NCBI RefSeq assembly: GCF_003957745.1 | Contig: NZ_CP020373.1 | Location: 1,860,001-1,924,000 of the forward strand | Origin: Shewanella khirikhana | Lineage (GTDB): Bacteria; Pseudomonadota; Gammaproteobacteria; Enterobacterales; Shewanellaceae | DNA length: 64,000 bases | Direction of reading: 5' to 3' | Part shown: positions 26,430 through 34,868 of the stretch, one piece after another | Position numbering within the stretch: position 1 is the stretch's first letter | How the letters are laid out: the number at the start of each line of letters is the position of its first letter | The notes under the pieces: generated by a model | What the model was told of the DNA's origin: nothing | The model's input: the letters and a program-made list of their open reading frames with translations, nothing else | The model's database searches: none | Made by a program: the position numbers and the translations under genes

Positions 26430-27413
26430 TTATTTGAATTGCTTGAGGAAACGCAGGTCGTTTTCGAAGAAGGCGCGCAGATCGTTTACGCCGTAGCGCA
26501 ACATGGTCAAACGCTCAACGCCCATACCAAAAGCAAAACCGGAATATTTCTCAGGGTCGATGCCCACACTGCGCAGTACGTTGGGGTGTACCATGCCGCA
26601 GCCCAGCACTTCGAGCCATTTGCCATTTTTGCCCATCACATCCACTTCGGCCGAAGGTTCGGTGAAGGGGAAGTAAGATGGACGGAAGCGCACCTGCAAA
26701 TCTTCTTCAAAGAAGTTGCGCAGGAAGTCGTGCAGTATGCCCTTGAGCTCGGCAAAGTTGACGTGCTCGTCTACCAGCAGACCTTCCACCTGGTGGAACA
26801 TCGGGGTGTGGGTCATATCGTAGTCGTTACGATACACACGGCCCGGGGAGATGATCCTAAGCGGTGGCTTCTCATTTTCCATGGTGCGAATTTGCACGCC
26901 CGACGTTTGGGTACGCAGCATCACCTTGGGATTAAAGTAAAAAGTGTCGTGATCGGCACGGGCCGGATGATGCTCAGGAATGTTCAGTGCATCAAAGTTG
27001 TGGAAGTCATCTTCAATTTCAGGGCCGTGCTTTACGGTAAAGCCAAGTTCACCGAAGAACGACTCGATACGTTCTATGGTACGGGTTACCGGGTGCAGAC
27101 CACCGTTTTCCAGGGTGCGTCCGGGCAGAGTCACGTCGATTTGCTCTGCGGCCAGCTTGGTTTCCAGTTCGCGGGCCTTGAACTGATCAATTTGCTCAGA
27201 CAGGGCTTTCTGCACTGCCTGCTTGGCGTCGTTAACCGCCTGACCAAACTTGGGCTTCTCTTCCGCGCTCAGGGTGCCCATCAGTTTCATCATATCGGTG
27301 ATCCGGCCTTTTTTGCCCAGATAGTCAACCCGAATATCGTCCAGAACCTTCAGATCCGGCGCCTGTTCAATGGCGGCCAGAGCCTGTTCCACAATCTCTG
27401 TTAATTGCTGCAT
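26430..27413 (-). CDS. pheS: Phenylalanyl-tRNA synthetase alpha subunit
   Basis: This is the catalytic chain of phenylalanyl-tRNA synthetase. The 327-residue product has an N-terminal coiled-coil arm (about 1-85) and the class II core: motif 2 RVYRNDYDMTHTPMFHQVEG, and motif 3 GFAFGMGVERLTMLRYG with the ATP-binding arginine. ATG 27413 has GGAAGAG upstream and gives the E. coli length; the GTG four codons earlier is rejected. No Phe-rich leader peptide with a terminator was found upstream. Confidence 0.97.
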   Translation of the reverse strand: MQQLTEIVEQALAAIEQAPDLKVLDDIRVDYLGKKGRITDMMKLMGTLSAEEKPKFGQAVNDAKQAVQKALSEQIDQFKARELETKLAAEQIDVTLPGRTLENGGLHPVTRTIERIESFFGELGFTVKHGPEIEDDFHNFDALNIPEHHPARADHDTFYFNPKVMLRTQTSGVQIRTMENEKPPLRIISPGRVYRNDYDMTHTPMFHQVEGLLVDEHVNFAELKGILHDFLRNFFEEDLQVRFRPSYFPFTEPSAEVDVMGKNGKWLEVLGCGMVHPNVLRSVGIDPEKYSGFAFGMGVERLTMLRYGVNDLRAFFENDLRFLKQFK

Positions 27414-27837
27414 TTTCTCTTCCACTGCATTTGCCCCCCATTGGCCTTTTGCCAGGGGAATTCACGACATGTCGACGTTCTTTGCCGCTTAATTTGTCAA
27501 AAATAACAAAAGAGGGAAATTTTACGGCAGCCAAGTGTATTTGACTAGGCATAAATCGGCTTACATCAGGAAAAAAACCCGTATTTTCCGATGCATTTTT
27601 CAATATGACATGCGTAATTTTGCACCTGAGTCCTGTTTTTTACTTACCAGGTCACTGGCGAGCCATGTTGGTGAGATGTAAAATTGAGGCTGTGCTCTAT
27701 GCTGTGAATACTCTACGACAACATATTGAATAAAAAGTATTCATCCACAAGCATAAACCGGCTGCAACAATAAAGTTCCCAATCAGGGGACCGATAAACA
27801 TAGGGTCACACGCAGCCATGCCTATTTGAGGTAATCG
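27414..27837. other. Divergent intergenic region pheS / chemoreceptor
   Basis: This AT-rich stretch of 424 bases carries the divergent promoters. On the minus strand a weak hairpin (CCCC-TGGC-AAAA-GCCA-type) lies close to pheS, without a T run. No convincing phenylalanine leader or coding frame was seen. Confidence 0.5.
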
Positions 27838-29346
27838 ATGAAAGAAGTGAAGTTTCGCTGGATAGATCAGTATCTCATCCACATGACGCTCAAAACCAAA
27901 TTTGCCATTCTGGCAATCGTTCCCGTACTGATGCTGCTTGCGCTGGCCTTTGTGCTGAATCTGCGCTTCAGTGACACCTTGCTGGAGAGCCATCTCGAGC
28001 GGGCCAGTGCGCAGGCAAACCAGACCAATCAACTGGTAAGCCAGGCGCTGAATTTTATCCCCCAGGACAAGCAGCAGGCCTTTTTGCAAAGTATCCAGGC
28101 CGACGCCCGGGTAGTGCCAGTGGCAAGCCTTGATGGCAAAAGCGCCCAACTCGCCCGCACTGGCGGCGGCAGCCTACAAAAGCGCGGTCAATACAAGGCA
28201 GTAAGTGCCGTTGGCAGCGCACAATATGTCACAGTGCAGGATTTCTCAGCCAAGAGCGCCACCCTCTCCACCGACGATAACCTGTTGTTTGTCGGCGGCG
28301 CTGTGGCAGTGGCGCTTATCATCATCTTTGTTTGCAGCTATTACATCTCCACCTTCGTTGGCGGCGCCCTGTACACCACTGTGATGGCCCTGAAGCGGGC
28401 GGCCGATGGCGACCTGACCGGCCGACTTAACTTTTTTGAAGTGAAAGATGAGTTCAGTATTCTTGCCATCAGCATAGATACTCTGGTTGAGCGTCAGCAT
28501 AGTCTGGTGAAAAACATCAGCGATGCCACCTCGCAGATCCGCTCTGTGGTGGGCTCGTTCCGTGAAAATGCCCGCAGCGGCCAATCGCTTGCTGCCAATC
28601 AGCGTGCGCATCTGGACTCCCTGGCCACCGCCATGGAAGAGATGACCGCCGCAGTGCGGGAAGTGGCCAGCAACGCCGAGCGGTCCTCCCAGGAAACCCA
28701 GGACGCCAACCAACAGGTAGCCGCAGGCTCTGCCGACATTGCCACCACAGTAGGCGCCATTGGCGAGTTGTCCAACGAGATTGCCAATGCCTCGGATGCG
28801 GTAACCGTGCTTAACGACAACGCCAGCCGCATCGATGAGGTGGTCACCACCATTAATGCCATTTCTGAGCAAACCAACCTGCTCGCGCTCAACGCGGCCA
28901 TTGAGGCTGCCCGTGCCGGTGAGCAAGGCCGTGGCTTTGCGGTGGTGGCCGATGAAGTGCGTACCCTCGCTGGCCGTACCCAGGCTGCTACTGTTGAAAT
29001 CAAATCAATGATTGAAGCGCTGCAAAGTGGCTCGCGTAACCTCACCCAGGTGATGGCACGCACTGTCGATCAGGCCGAGGAAGGCAAAAAGCATGTGATT
29101 AAAACCGGTGAAGATCTTGACAGCATTGCCCATCACAGCGCCAAGGTGTTTGAAATGAGCGTGCTGATTGCCACCTCTGCCGAAGAGCAGTCTGCCGTGG
29201 CCAATGAGATTGCCGGTAACCTGATGGAAATTCGCAATCAGTCTCACGACGTGGAGCAATCGGCCAATCAGTCGGTTTCCGGTTGTGATGAACTGCATGC
29301 CACCGCCGAGAAACTCGACCAATTGCTGGTCGGCCTGAAAATCTAG
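27838..29346 (+). CDS. Methyl-accepting chemotaxis protein
   Basis: This is a transmembrane chemoreceptor that controls the CheA kinase. The 502-residue product has a membrane segment at about 21-41, a small periplasmic region of roughly 105 residues, and a second segment at about 149-170. HAMP (about 172-226) and a long cytoplasmic signalling domain follow. The highly conserved hairpin tip is present (AISEQTNLLALNAAIEAARAG and GFAVVADEVRTLA, about 340-375). It ends LDQLLVGLKI, with no CheR-binding pentapeptide. GAGG lies seven bases before the ATG. The periplasmic domain is too short for a full dCache fold, and the ligand is unknown. Confidence 0.94.
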   Translation: MKEVKFRWIDQYLIHMTLKTKFAILAIVPVLMLLALAFVLNLRFSDTLLESHLERASAQANQTNQLVSQALNFIPQDKQQAFLQSIQADARVVPVASLDGKSAQLARTGGGSLQKRGQYKAVSAVGSAQYVTVQDFSAKSATLSTDDNLLFVGGAVAVALIIIFVCSYYISTFVGGALYTTVMALKRAADGDLTGRLNFFEVKDEFSILAISIDTLVERQHSLVKNISDATSQIRSVVGSFRENARSGQSLAANQRAHLDSLATAMEEMTAAVREVASNAERSSQETQDANQQVAAGSADIATTVGAIGELSNEIANASDAVTVLNDNASRIDEVVTTINAISEQTNLLALNAAIEAARAGEQGRGFAVVADEVRTLAGRTQAATVEIKSMIEALQSGSRNLTQVMARTVDQAEEGKKHVIKTGEDLDSIAHHSAKVFEMSVLIATSAEEQSAVANEIAGNLMEIRNQSHDVEQSANQSVSGCDELHATAEKLDQLLVGLKI

Positions 29347-29355
29347 GCACACAGT

Positions 29356-29381
29356 AAAAGGCACCTTCGGGTGCCTTTTTT
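29356..29381 (+). terminator. Terminator after the chemoreceptor gene
   Basis: The stem AAAAGGCACC/GGTGCCTTTT with a TTCG tetraloop is followed by a T run. Confidence 0.92.
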
Positions 29382-29464
29382 ACTTTAAGCTAATGGCAAA
29401 CAACAGATTATCCAGTAGACTGACATCTTTTGACACCCAGTAAGCCCAAGGAACCGGCTCTGCC

Positions 29465-32014
29465 ATGAATCAATCCAAGGCCTCAGTGTCACGGCAAATT
29501 CATCCCAAGTGGCGCAACAGCCTGCCCTTTCGGGTCGGCCTTTTGCAGACACTGGTTGCGGCTATTTTGCTGGTCGCCACCTTGTGGATCATGCTGGGCA
29601 CCCTCAAAGAGGAGCGCCTGCAACAAGAGCTGAATCTCAACCTCTCTCAGGGCCAATTGATGTTGGCCAAACTGCACGATCTCACCGCCCAGCTCGACAC
29701 TCTGGTCATCGCAATCGCTGACGTTGCCGGTACCCAACGTAAATCCGTGCAGGTGATTGATGAAACCATCCCCGGACTGCTGTCACTTCCCGAGCACAGG
29801 GACGTAATTGCCAGTGGCGGGATCTGGCCCGAATCGGCCCATCCCCTTGGCAGCGATAATCAGGCAAAAAGTTTTTTCTGGGTTCGCGATATGCTCGGGC
29901 AACTCAGAAAGAACGATGGCTACGACTCAGGCCGCGGCTATCAGGAAGAAAACTGGTACAAGCCTGTGCGTCTGTTCCCCGCCGGGCGGGTGTTCTGGTC
30001 GCCATCCTATGTTGACCCTTATACCCAGGAATCCATGGTCACTGCCTCAGTGCCCATCTGGGAGGATCATGAGTTTCAGGGCGCGGCCACCATTGATGTC
30101 AGCCTCACCAGCCTTACCCATCTGGTGAATGCTGCCAGCCACGAAATGGGTGGCTATGTGATGCTGCTGGATCAGTTCAACCAAATCCTCTCTTTCCCCT
30201 TGCCTGGTACCGTGGGCGATTCACCACAAAACATCACGAGCGCCAACCTGGGTACCCTTTACTCGCGTTTCAGTCAGTTTGCGCCGCTGGCTGAGATGAT
30301 TGATACCGCGGATAAAGCCTTTATCGGCAGCGCCCACGAGCACCTTATCATCACCCAGGAACAATTTTCCGCCCTCGCCCCCAGCAGCGGCCCTGAGCAG
30401 CGCAAGATGTTCGAAGCCATTATCAACAATGCCGCCCGCGGCCAGCCCAAAAGCGCCGAGCTGATAGGGACGCTGGAAATCAAATCCGACCCGGTATTGA
30501 ACGAAGCCAGCCTGATCTCGGTGTACCGGATGCCGGGCACCTTCTGGAAAGTGGTTACTGTTACCCCCAAAACCTCGTTCAAGCACGAAGCGATGCTGCT
30601 TGCCGAGCGGGCCGGGCTTTATTTGCTGCTGGCCCAGTTGATAGCGCTGGCGTTGATGTTCCTGATCCAGCAGCGACTGTTTATCCGGCCGCTGGCCCGC
30701 ATGGTCGGCGCGCTTAAATCCAATGATGCCGCCTACCTTGAACTGGAAGCCGGTGACCGTCAGGATGAGATTGGCGTACTTGCCAGCGCCTTTGTGGCCC
30801 GCACCCGCCAGCTTGAAATTGCCATGGCGAGCCTTGATGCATCAAACCTCGCCCTCGAGCAGCAACTCGAGGTGCAACGCGAAGCCCAGCAGGATTTACT
30901 TGCCCACAGGGAGCACCTGCTCGCGCTGCTCAAATCGTCACCCAACCTTATTTATATCAAAGACATCTCTGGCCGCTATGTGCTGGTGAACGATAAATTC
31001 TGTGAAACCATTGGCCTGGATCGTAACCGGGTGGTGGGCGCTACCGATCATCAAATTTTCTCGTCAGACCTGGTGCAAAGCTACACCGAGAGCGATCAGC
31101 GGGTGGTGTCCCAGGATGCGCCGCTGCAATACGAAGAAGTGTTGCCGACCCGCCTCGGCGAGCTCAGGTTTCAGATGACCAAGTTTGCGATCCGTGATGA
31201 AGACGACAACCTGCGCGGCATCGGCGCCATCGCGTTTGATATTCAAAGCCGTAAACGGCTGGAAAATGAACTGCGAACCCGGGTCAGCCAGCTGGAAAGC
31301 GCGCTGGAGGAGTCCACCAAAGAGCGGCTCAAACTCGATACCATGCTGAGGCAAGCTGAGTTTTCCCTCGGCCAGCAGGACACAGAAGTCGCCCGCAGTG
31401 ATATTCGTGACCATGCTTGGCAGACCGAGCGGCGGCTGGTGAAGGCCTGGTATCGCGATCTGGTGGCCCTGATAGCCCACGAGCAGGATGCGCTCCTGTC
31501 CCGCGCCTGCAGCAGCCAGGCAAGCCTCGACAGCTTAAGAGATAATCTCAGCGAACAGGCTGAGCGTCTGCGACTGCTCGATGTCTTGGCCGGCAAGCAT
31601 AAAGGGGGCCAGGCAGCTGTGCCGTTTGACGTTCTGGAGGCGCTGAAAACCCTGTTTAAGGCCGAGCTTGCCAGTCGTCACATCGAAATTCACTTAAGCG
31701 GCGAGCGCAGGTTGGTGACCGTGCTTGAAGGTTGGCAACTGGCGCTGCTGAGCCTTGGGCTGATGCGGCTTCTGATAAGCCTTGGCGGCAGCGATGCTGC
31801 AAGCTTTGCGGGTGATATCAATATTGATATTCAAAAAGATGGCAGCGACTGTATTCTTCGCTTCGAACGTCAGGGTGTAGGCGCGGCGGCGATTGCGACA
31901 GAACTCGAAGAGCTGTCCATGTGGCTGTCGCAGCACTTTGGCGGCAGTCTCTCTCAGCTGCCCACCCTGGCAGTGGCAACCCTGATTGATTGCCGTCTGC
32001 CTCTGGTGGAGTAG
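29465..32014 (+). CDS. Cache-HAMP-PAS sensor with degenerate histidine kinase core
   Basis: This is a large membrane sensor of 849 residues. In order: cytoplasmic start, membrane segment (about 22-46), extracytoplasmic dCache-like region (about 47-375; FWVRDMLGQLRK, ENWYKPVR, SVPIWE), second membrane segment (about 380-402), HAMP (403-460), PAS (about 481-600; PNLIYIKDISGRYVLVNDKFCE) and coiled coil (600-640). A histidine-kinase-like end follows. A histidine at residue 672 in IAHEQDALL sits where the H-box should be. The ATP-binding part (about 720-845) keeps the shape (FGGSLSQLPTLAVATLIDCRLPL) but lacks the N-box asparagines and the DxGxG motif; ERQGVGA stands in that place. It is probably a pseudokinase. 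Confidence 0.8.
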   Translation: MNQSKASVSRQIHPKWRNSLPFRVGLLQTLVAAILLVATLWIMLGTLKEERLQQELNLNLSQGQLMLAKLHDLTAQLDTLVIAIADVAGTQRKSVQVIDETIPGLLSLPEHRDVIASGGIWPESAHPLGSDNQAKSFFWVRDMLGQLRKNDGYDSGRGYQEENWYKPVRLFPAGRVFWSPSYVDPYTQESMVTASVPIWEDHEFQGAATIDVSLTSLTHLVNAASHEMGGYVMLLDQFNQILSFPLPGTVGDSPQNITSANLGTLYSRFSQFAPLAEMIDTADKAFIGSAHEHLIITQEQFSALAPSSGPEQRKMFEAIINNAARGQPKSAELIGTLEIKSDPVLNEASLISVYRMPGTFWKVVTVTPKTSFKHEAMLLAERAGLYLLLAQLIALALMFLIQQRLFIRPLARMVGALKSNDAAYLELEAGDRQDEIGVLASAFVARTRQLEIAMASLDASNLALEQQLEVQREAQQDLLAHREHLLALLKSSPNLIYIKDISGRYVLVNDKFCETIGLDRNRVVGATDHQIFSSDLVQSYTESDQRVVSQDAPLQYEEVLPTRLGELRFQMTKFAIRDEDDNLRGIGAIAFDIQSRKRLENELRTRVSQLESALEESTKERLKLDTMLRQAEFSLGQQDTEVARSDIRDHAWQTERRLVKAWYRDLVALIAHEQDALLSRACSSQASLDSLRDNLSEQAERLRLLDVLAGKHKGGQAAVPFDVLEALKTLFKAELASRHIEIHLSGERRLVTVLEGWQLALLSLGLMRLLISLGGSDAASFAGDINIDIQKDGSDCILRFERQGVGAAAIATELEELSMWLSQHFGGSLSQLPTLAVATLIDCRLPLVE

Positions 32015-32017
32015 TAG

Positions 32018-32890
32018 TTACAGGCTTACATCGACCAAATAATGCCCCTGCAGCCAGTTGCGGCCAATCAGCAACTTATGGGTCATATCTGTTCTGTCTT
32101 TCAGGTTCACCTTCACCTTGAACTCTTTACCGGGCTCACCCAGCGTCAGCTCCACCATGTAACGGATTTCACTGCCCTGGGCGTTGCGGATAAGCGATGT
32201 TTCCACAATCCGGCTGTGCACCCGGCGGCTTTCCCCCTTCTCATTGGCGGTGGTGAAGCTGATTTTTTTACCGACATTGGCTTCCATATCGGTTTTGTTT
32301 TCATTTTCAATTTTTAAATCAACAGCATGCAGGCTGTTTTCCACCGCACCTGTGTCGATACGGGTATCTATGGTCAAATCCGCTTCGACAATATGAATGG
32401 GGGCGCGTGGGCCAATCACATTCTTTTCAGCCACATCCACCACATAGGTATCCTCGAGCCAGTTGCGCCCCAGCAGCAGTTTGTAGTCCATATGGCCACG
32501 GTCACGCAGGTTGACCCGGATACTGCGGACATCCTTGTCGTGGGCGAGTTCGAGATCCACCGCATAGCGGCTCTCGGTGCCCTGAGAGTTGGAGACAGTG
32601 CTCACCTTCACGATACGCGCTTCGAGGCGCTGGGTTTCACCTTTGGCGTTTTCGGTGGAAAAGCGTACCAGCTTGCCAATATCGTCCTTCATTTTCTTGC
32701 CGGCGCCGCCCACCACTTCAATATCAAAGGCGTGAATGGAGCTGACAGAAGCGCCGGTATCAACCCGGGCAGTCATGGCGAGGCCTGCGGCAGGCAGGTT
32801 GATTTCTGTGGTTTGACCGACGACAGCTTTATCGGCCAGCGCCGATGCAGACAAAGATAAAAGAATGAGGGCAATCCCGGATCGAAACAT
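32018..32890 (-). CDS. Exported protein with two tandem retropepsin-like (ATP-dependent zinc protease family) domains
   Basis: The 290-residue product has a signal peptide (about 1-19, ALA|DK) and two copies of one domain of about 130 residues. Each copy has an aspartic-protease-like motif (RVDTGAS with D44; RIDTGAV with D179), a following S(I/L)HA, and a KLL(L/I)GRNWL block near its end. The family is often labelled putative ATP-dependent zinc protease (PF05618), but the DTGA motif is that of retropepsins. ATG 32890 has CAGGA eight bases upstream; an ATG three codons earlier is also open. It is convergent with the sensor gene, with only three bases between stops. Confidence 0.82.
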   Translation of the reverse strand: MFRSGIALILLSLSASALADKAVVGQTTEINLPAAGLAMTARVDTGASVSSIHAFDIEVVGGAGKKMKDDIGKLVRFSTENAKGETQRLEARIVKVSTVSNSQGTESRYAVDLELAHDKDVRSIRVNLRDRGHMDYKLLLGRNWLEDTYVVDVAEKNVIGPRAPIHIVEADLTIDTRIDTGAVENSLHAVDLKIENENKTDMEANVGKKISFTTANEKGESRRVHSRIVETSLIRNAQGSEIRYMVELTLGEPGKEFKVKVNLKDRTDMTHKLLIGRNWLQGHYLVDVSL

Positions 32891-32995
32891 AGATAACATC
32901 CTGAAAACGTTATGATTACAAATAGGTATTCATGGTGCCTGACCAAAGACACCATAACGGAAAGCCGCTGCAATTACCAATCAGGAAGGGATGAT

Positions 32996-33364
32996 TCAGC
33001 CTTTTTGAGCCAGCCATTCACGGGCGTGTTGCTGCTGATCCTGGGCAAACACCTTGACCGGACAGGGCAAAAAAATCGCCATGATTTCACCCATGCGCCG
33101 AAACAGCGGCCGGTCAGTGACTATGGCCACACAGCGAAAATCATCAAGATGAAACACACCCAGCAGAAAGTCCTGCCACAGGGAAGATAACCGCATGCCG
33201 CGGCACTTGTCGTCGATTTGATACCAAAGGCGCACCGATGCATGGTCGCGCAGGCGCGCTTCCAGTGCCGGCACCAGCACCTCGGTGTAGTCTTCAGGGG
33301 AAATAACACCCGAGGCACGAACGGCCAGGGTGTCGTGTTCGAATCCGGTTTCAATGCTTATCAT
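32996..33364 (-). CDS. SpoIIAA-like (STAS-fold) protein
   Basis: The 122-residue soluble product fits the SpoIIAA-like family. It opens MISIETGFEHDTLAVRASG with the pattern of alternating strands, and contains VRLWYQIDDKCRG and the C-terminal VKVFAQDQQQHAREWL. Members are implicated as small anti-anti-sigma-like or lipid-binding modules, but the role here is unknown. The ATG at 33364 has GGGAGGGG directly upstream; an open frame to 33403 adds 13 basic residues and is rejected. It follows the DUF3802-like gene by 38 bases, probably in one transcript. Confidence 0.75.
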   Translation of the reverse strand: MISIETGFEHDTLAVRASGVISPEDYTEVLVPALEARLRDHASVRLWYQIDDKCRGMRLSSLWQDFLLGVFHLDDFRCVAIVTDRPLFRRMGEIMAIFLPCPVKVFAQDQQQHAREWLAQKG

Positions 33365-33402
33365 GGCCCCTCCCTTGGAAAATGGGCCACGACGGGGACG
33401 CA

Positions 33403-33753
33403 TCAGGCGGTGAGCTTAACGATTTCCTGATCGAACAGGTTTTTGATAAGTCCCGAGAAATCCGAAATAAAGTGCGTTTGCTCCGGCGTGGCTTTCTTTT
33501 TACCCACATGCGCCAAAATCTCTTCGAGATCATACACAATGGCATCGACCTCGCGGATGATCATATTGCGCTGGGCAAAGGACAGCTCGGGATTCTGGCC
33601 ACAGACCATGATGATTTGCGCAGACAACTGCTCTTCAAACAGCTCCATTACGGTTTCATCGGACAGCCCCTGCCCCTCTGGGGTTTCGAACAGCCCGAGA
33701 TTCTCCGTGAGGTATTGGATGAGATGCGTATAACCGTCTTTATCTGTGACCAT
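33403..33753 (-). CDS. DUF3802-like conserved protein
   Basis: This is a 116-residue acidic soluble protein with no membrane segment. The pattern MVTDKDGYTHLIQYLTENLGLFE, followed by VMELFEEQLSAQIIMVC, fits a small helical family I associate with Shewanella and Vibrio (DUF3802). That name is from memory and not verified. Function unknown. It is the first gene of a probable pair with the SpoIIAA-like gene. Confidence 0.6.
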   Translation of the reverse strand: MVTDKDGYTHLIQYLTENLGLFETPEGQGLSDETVMELFEEQLSAQIIMVCGQNPELSFAQRNMIIREVDAIVYDLEEILAHVGKKKATPEQTHFISDFSGLIKNLFDQEIVKLTA

Positions 33754-33848
33754 GTCAAATCCCGTATTGCATGTCTTTGTCGGGAATGTCCCGACTCATT
33801 CAGTATGGAACAAAATCAAGTCTTCTTCCTTAAAGCGCTGCAATCCGT

Positions 33849-34424
33849 TTATTTTTCAAGCACCAAAACAAAAGAAACCGGTACTGCCTTGCTGATGGCA
33901 GACAAACCCGCAACTTCACGCAGTTTTTCCACCCCACCGGTCAGACCGAAATTACCGGCATTAACCACCACCATACCGCGGCTGGTCACCAGCAAGCGGT
34001 TATCGGCAAGACGCGCCACTGTGGCATCCACATTCACCTTGTCGGTTTTACCATGCAGTGAAATCTCGGCAGGTAATTCCAGCTGCAGAATTTGCCCCAC
34101 CGGCAACGCGTCCACCGCAGCTTTATCTATTTTCGCAGAAAGTGTGAGCGAGGGAAATTGCTCTACTTCAAACAACATGGTTTTCATGCGCTCGTCACGA
34201 ATTTCAATGCCGGTATCCACCGAAGCCAGCGGAATGGTCAGCGCAAATTCGCCGGTATCGTTCAGGCTGCCCTGCAATGCTTTGAATCGGTGAACTTCAC
34301 CCACGTCGCCTTTTTTCACAGACACGAAGCTTACGTTGGAGGCGTCGCTGTTTACCTGCCAGCCAGCAAAGGCGCCAAGACTGGTCACCATCAGGGCTGC
34401 AGCAGAAAGAGTACGGATAAACAT
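33849..34424 (-). CDS. YceI family periplasmic protein
   Basis: This lipocalin-like beta-barrel protein is known to bind polyisoprenoids or related amphiphiles in the periplasm. The 191-residue product has a signal peptide (about 1-21, GAFA|GW) and the YceI pattern WQVNSDASNVSFVSVKKG, then SVDTGIEIRDERMKTMLFEVEQFP, where the family has RDxHLxSxDFF. The ATG at 34424 has GGAG seven bases upstream. It belongs to the YceI family rather than being the yceI orthologue, so no symbol is given. Confidence 0.88.
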   Translation of the reverse strand: MFIRTLSAAALMVTSLGAFAGWQVNSDASNVSFVSVKKGDVGEVHRFKALQGSLNDTGEFALTIPLASVDTGIEIRDERMKTMLFEVEQFPSLTLSAKIDKAAVDALPVGQILQLELPAEISLHGKTDKVNVDATVARLADNRLLVTSRGMVVVNAGNFGLTGGVEKLREVAGLSAISKAVPVSFVLVLEK

Positions 34425-34592
34425 CACTTATCTCCTTGTGTATTTAGGTAATTGCTTAACTATCTTGCGGGGTTATTCCCCGGCTTTGCAAGCCCCGGAT
34501 GCGCAGGTCTGATACTACTCTAGACCGAAATGCACCAGTTGGCTGTCAATTGGTTGCAATAAAAGGCCGTTAGCCTGATGCCAGCAATTCCC

Positions 34593-34631
34593 GAAACCAA
34601 CCCGCGAAACTAACCCGCGAAACCAACCCGC
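34593..34631 (+). repeat. Three tandem 13-bp repeats before a cold-shock gene
   Basis: GAAACCAACCCGC occurs three times in a row (34593, 34606, 34619), with one base different in the middle copy. It ends 14 bases before the cold-shock gene start and so lies in its likely 5' leader. Confidence 0.9.
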
Positions 34632-34644
34632 ATAGGAGCGAGTG

Positions 34645-34857
34645 ATGTCAGCAATTCCGGAAACAGGCACGGTAAAATGGTTTAACGATGAAAAGGGCTT
34701 TGGCTTTTTGCGCCGCGAGGACGAAACCGATGTGTTCGTCCATTACCGCGCCATCAACTCCCAGGGTCGTCGAACCCTGAAAGAAGGACAAAGAGTCAGC
34801 TTTATGGTGGTTCAGGGCCAAAAGGGTCTGCTGGCCGAGAACGTCACCCCGCTGTAA
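34645..34857 (+). CDS. Cold-shock domain protein (CspA family)
   Basis: This 70-residue single-stranded nucleic-acid-binding protein has the RNP1 motif KGFGFL and the RNP2 motif DVFVHY, with VKWFND at the start. The conserved FI..DVFVHF pattern is changed to FL and HY. The ATG at 34645 has AGGAG about six bases upstream, and a GTG one codon before is ignored. The leader contains a tandem repeat. Whether it is cold-induced cannot be told from sequence. Confidence 0.93.
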   Translation: MSAIPETGTVKWFNDEKGFGFLRREDETDVFVHYRAINSQGRRTLKEGQRVSFMVVQGQKGLLAENVTPL

Positions 34858-34868
34858 GCCCTCAGCCC

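Noticed and set aside
26439..27404. Open frame of 321 codons on the plus strand
   Set aside because: It is the antisense shadow of pheS, caused by codon bias; no family features.
27367..27603. Possible phenylalanine leader peptide for pheST
   Set aside because: The frame upstream of pheS has a few Phe codons but they are scattered, and no terminator with a T run lies between it and pheS.
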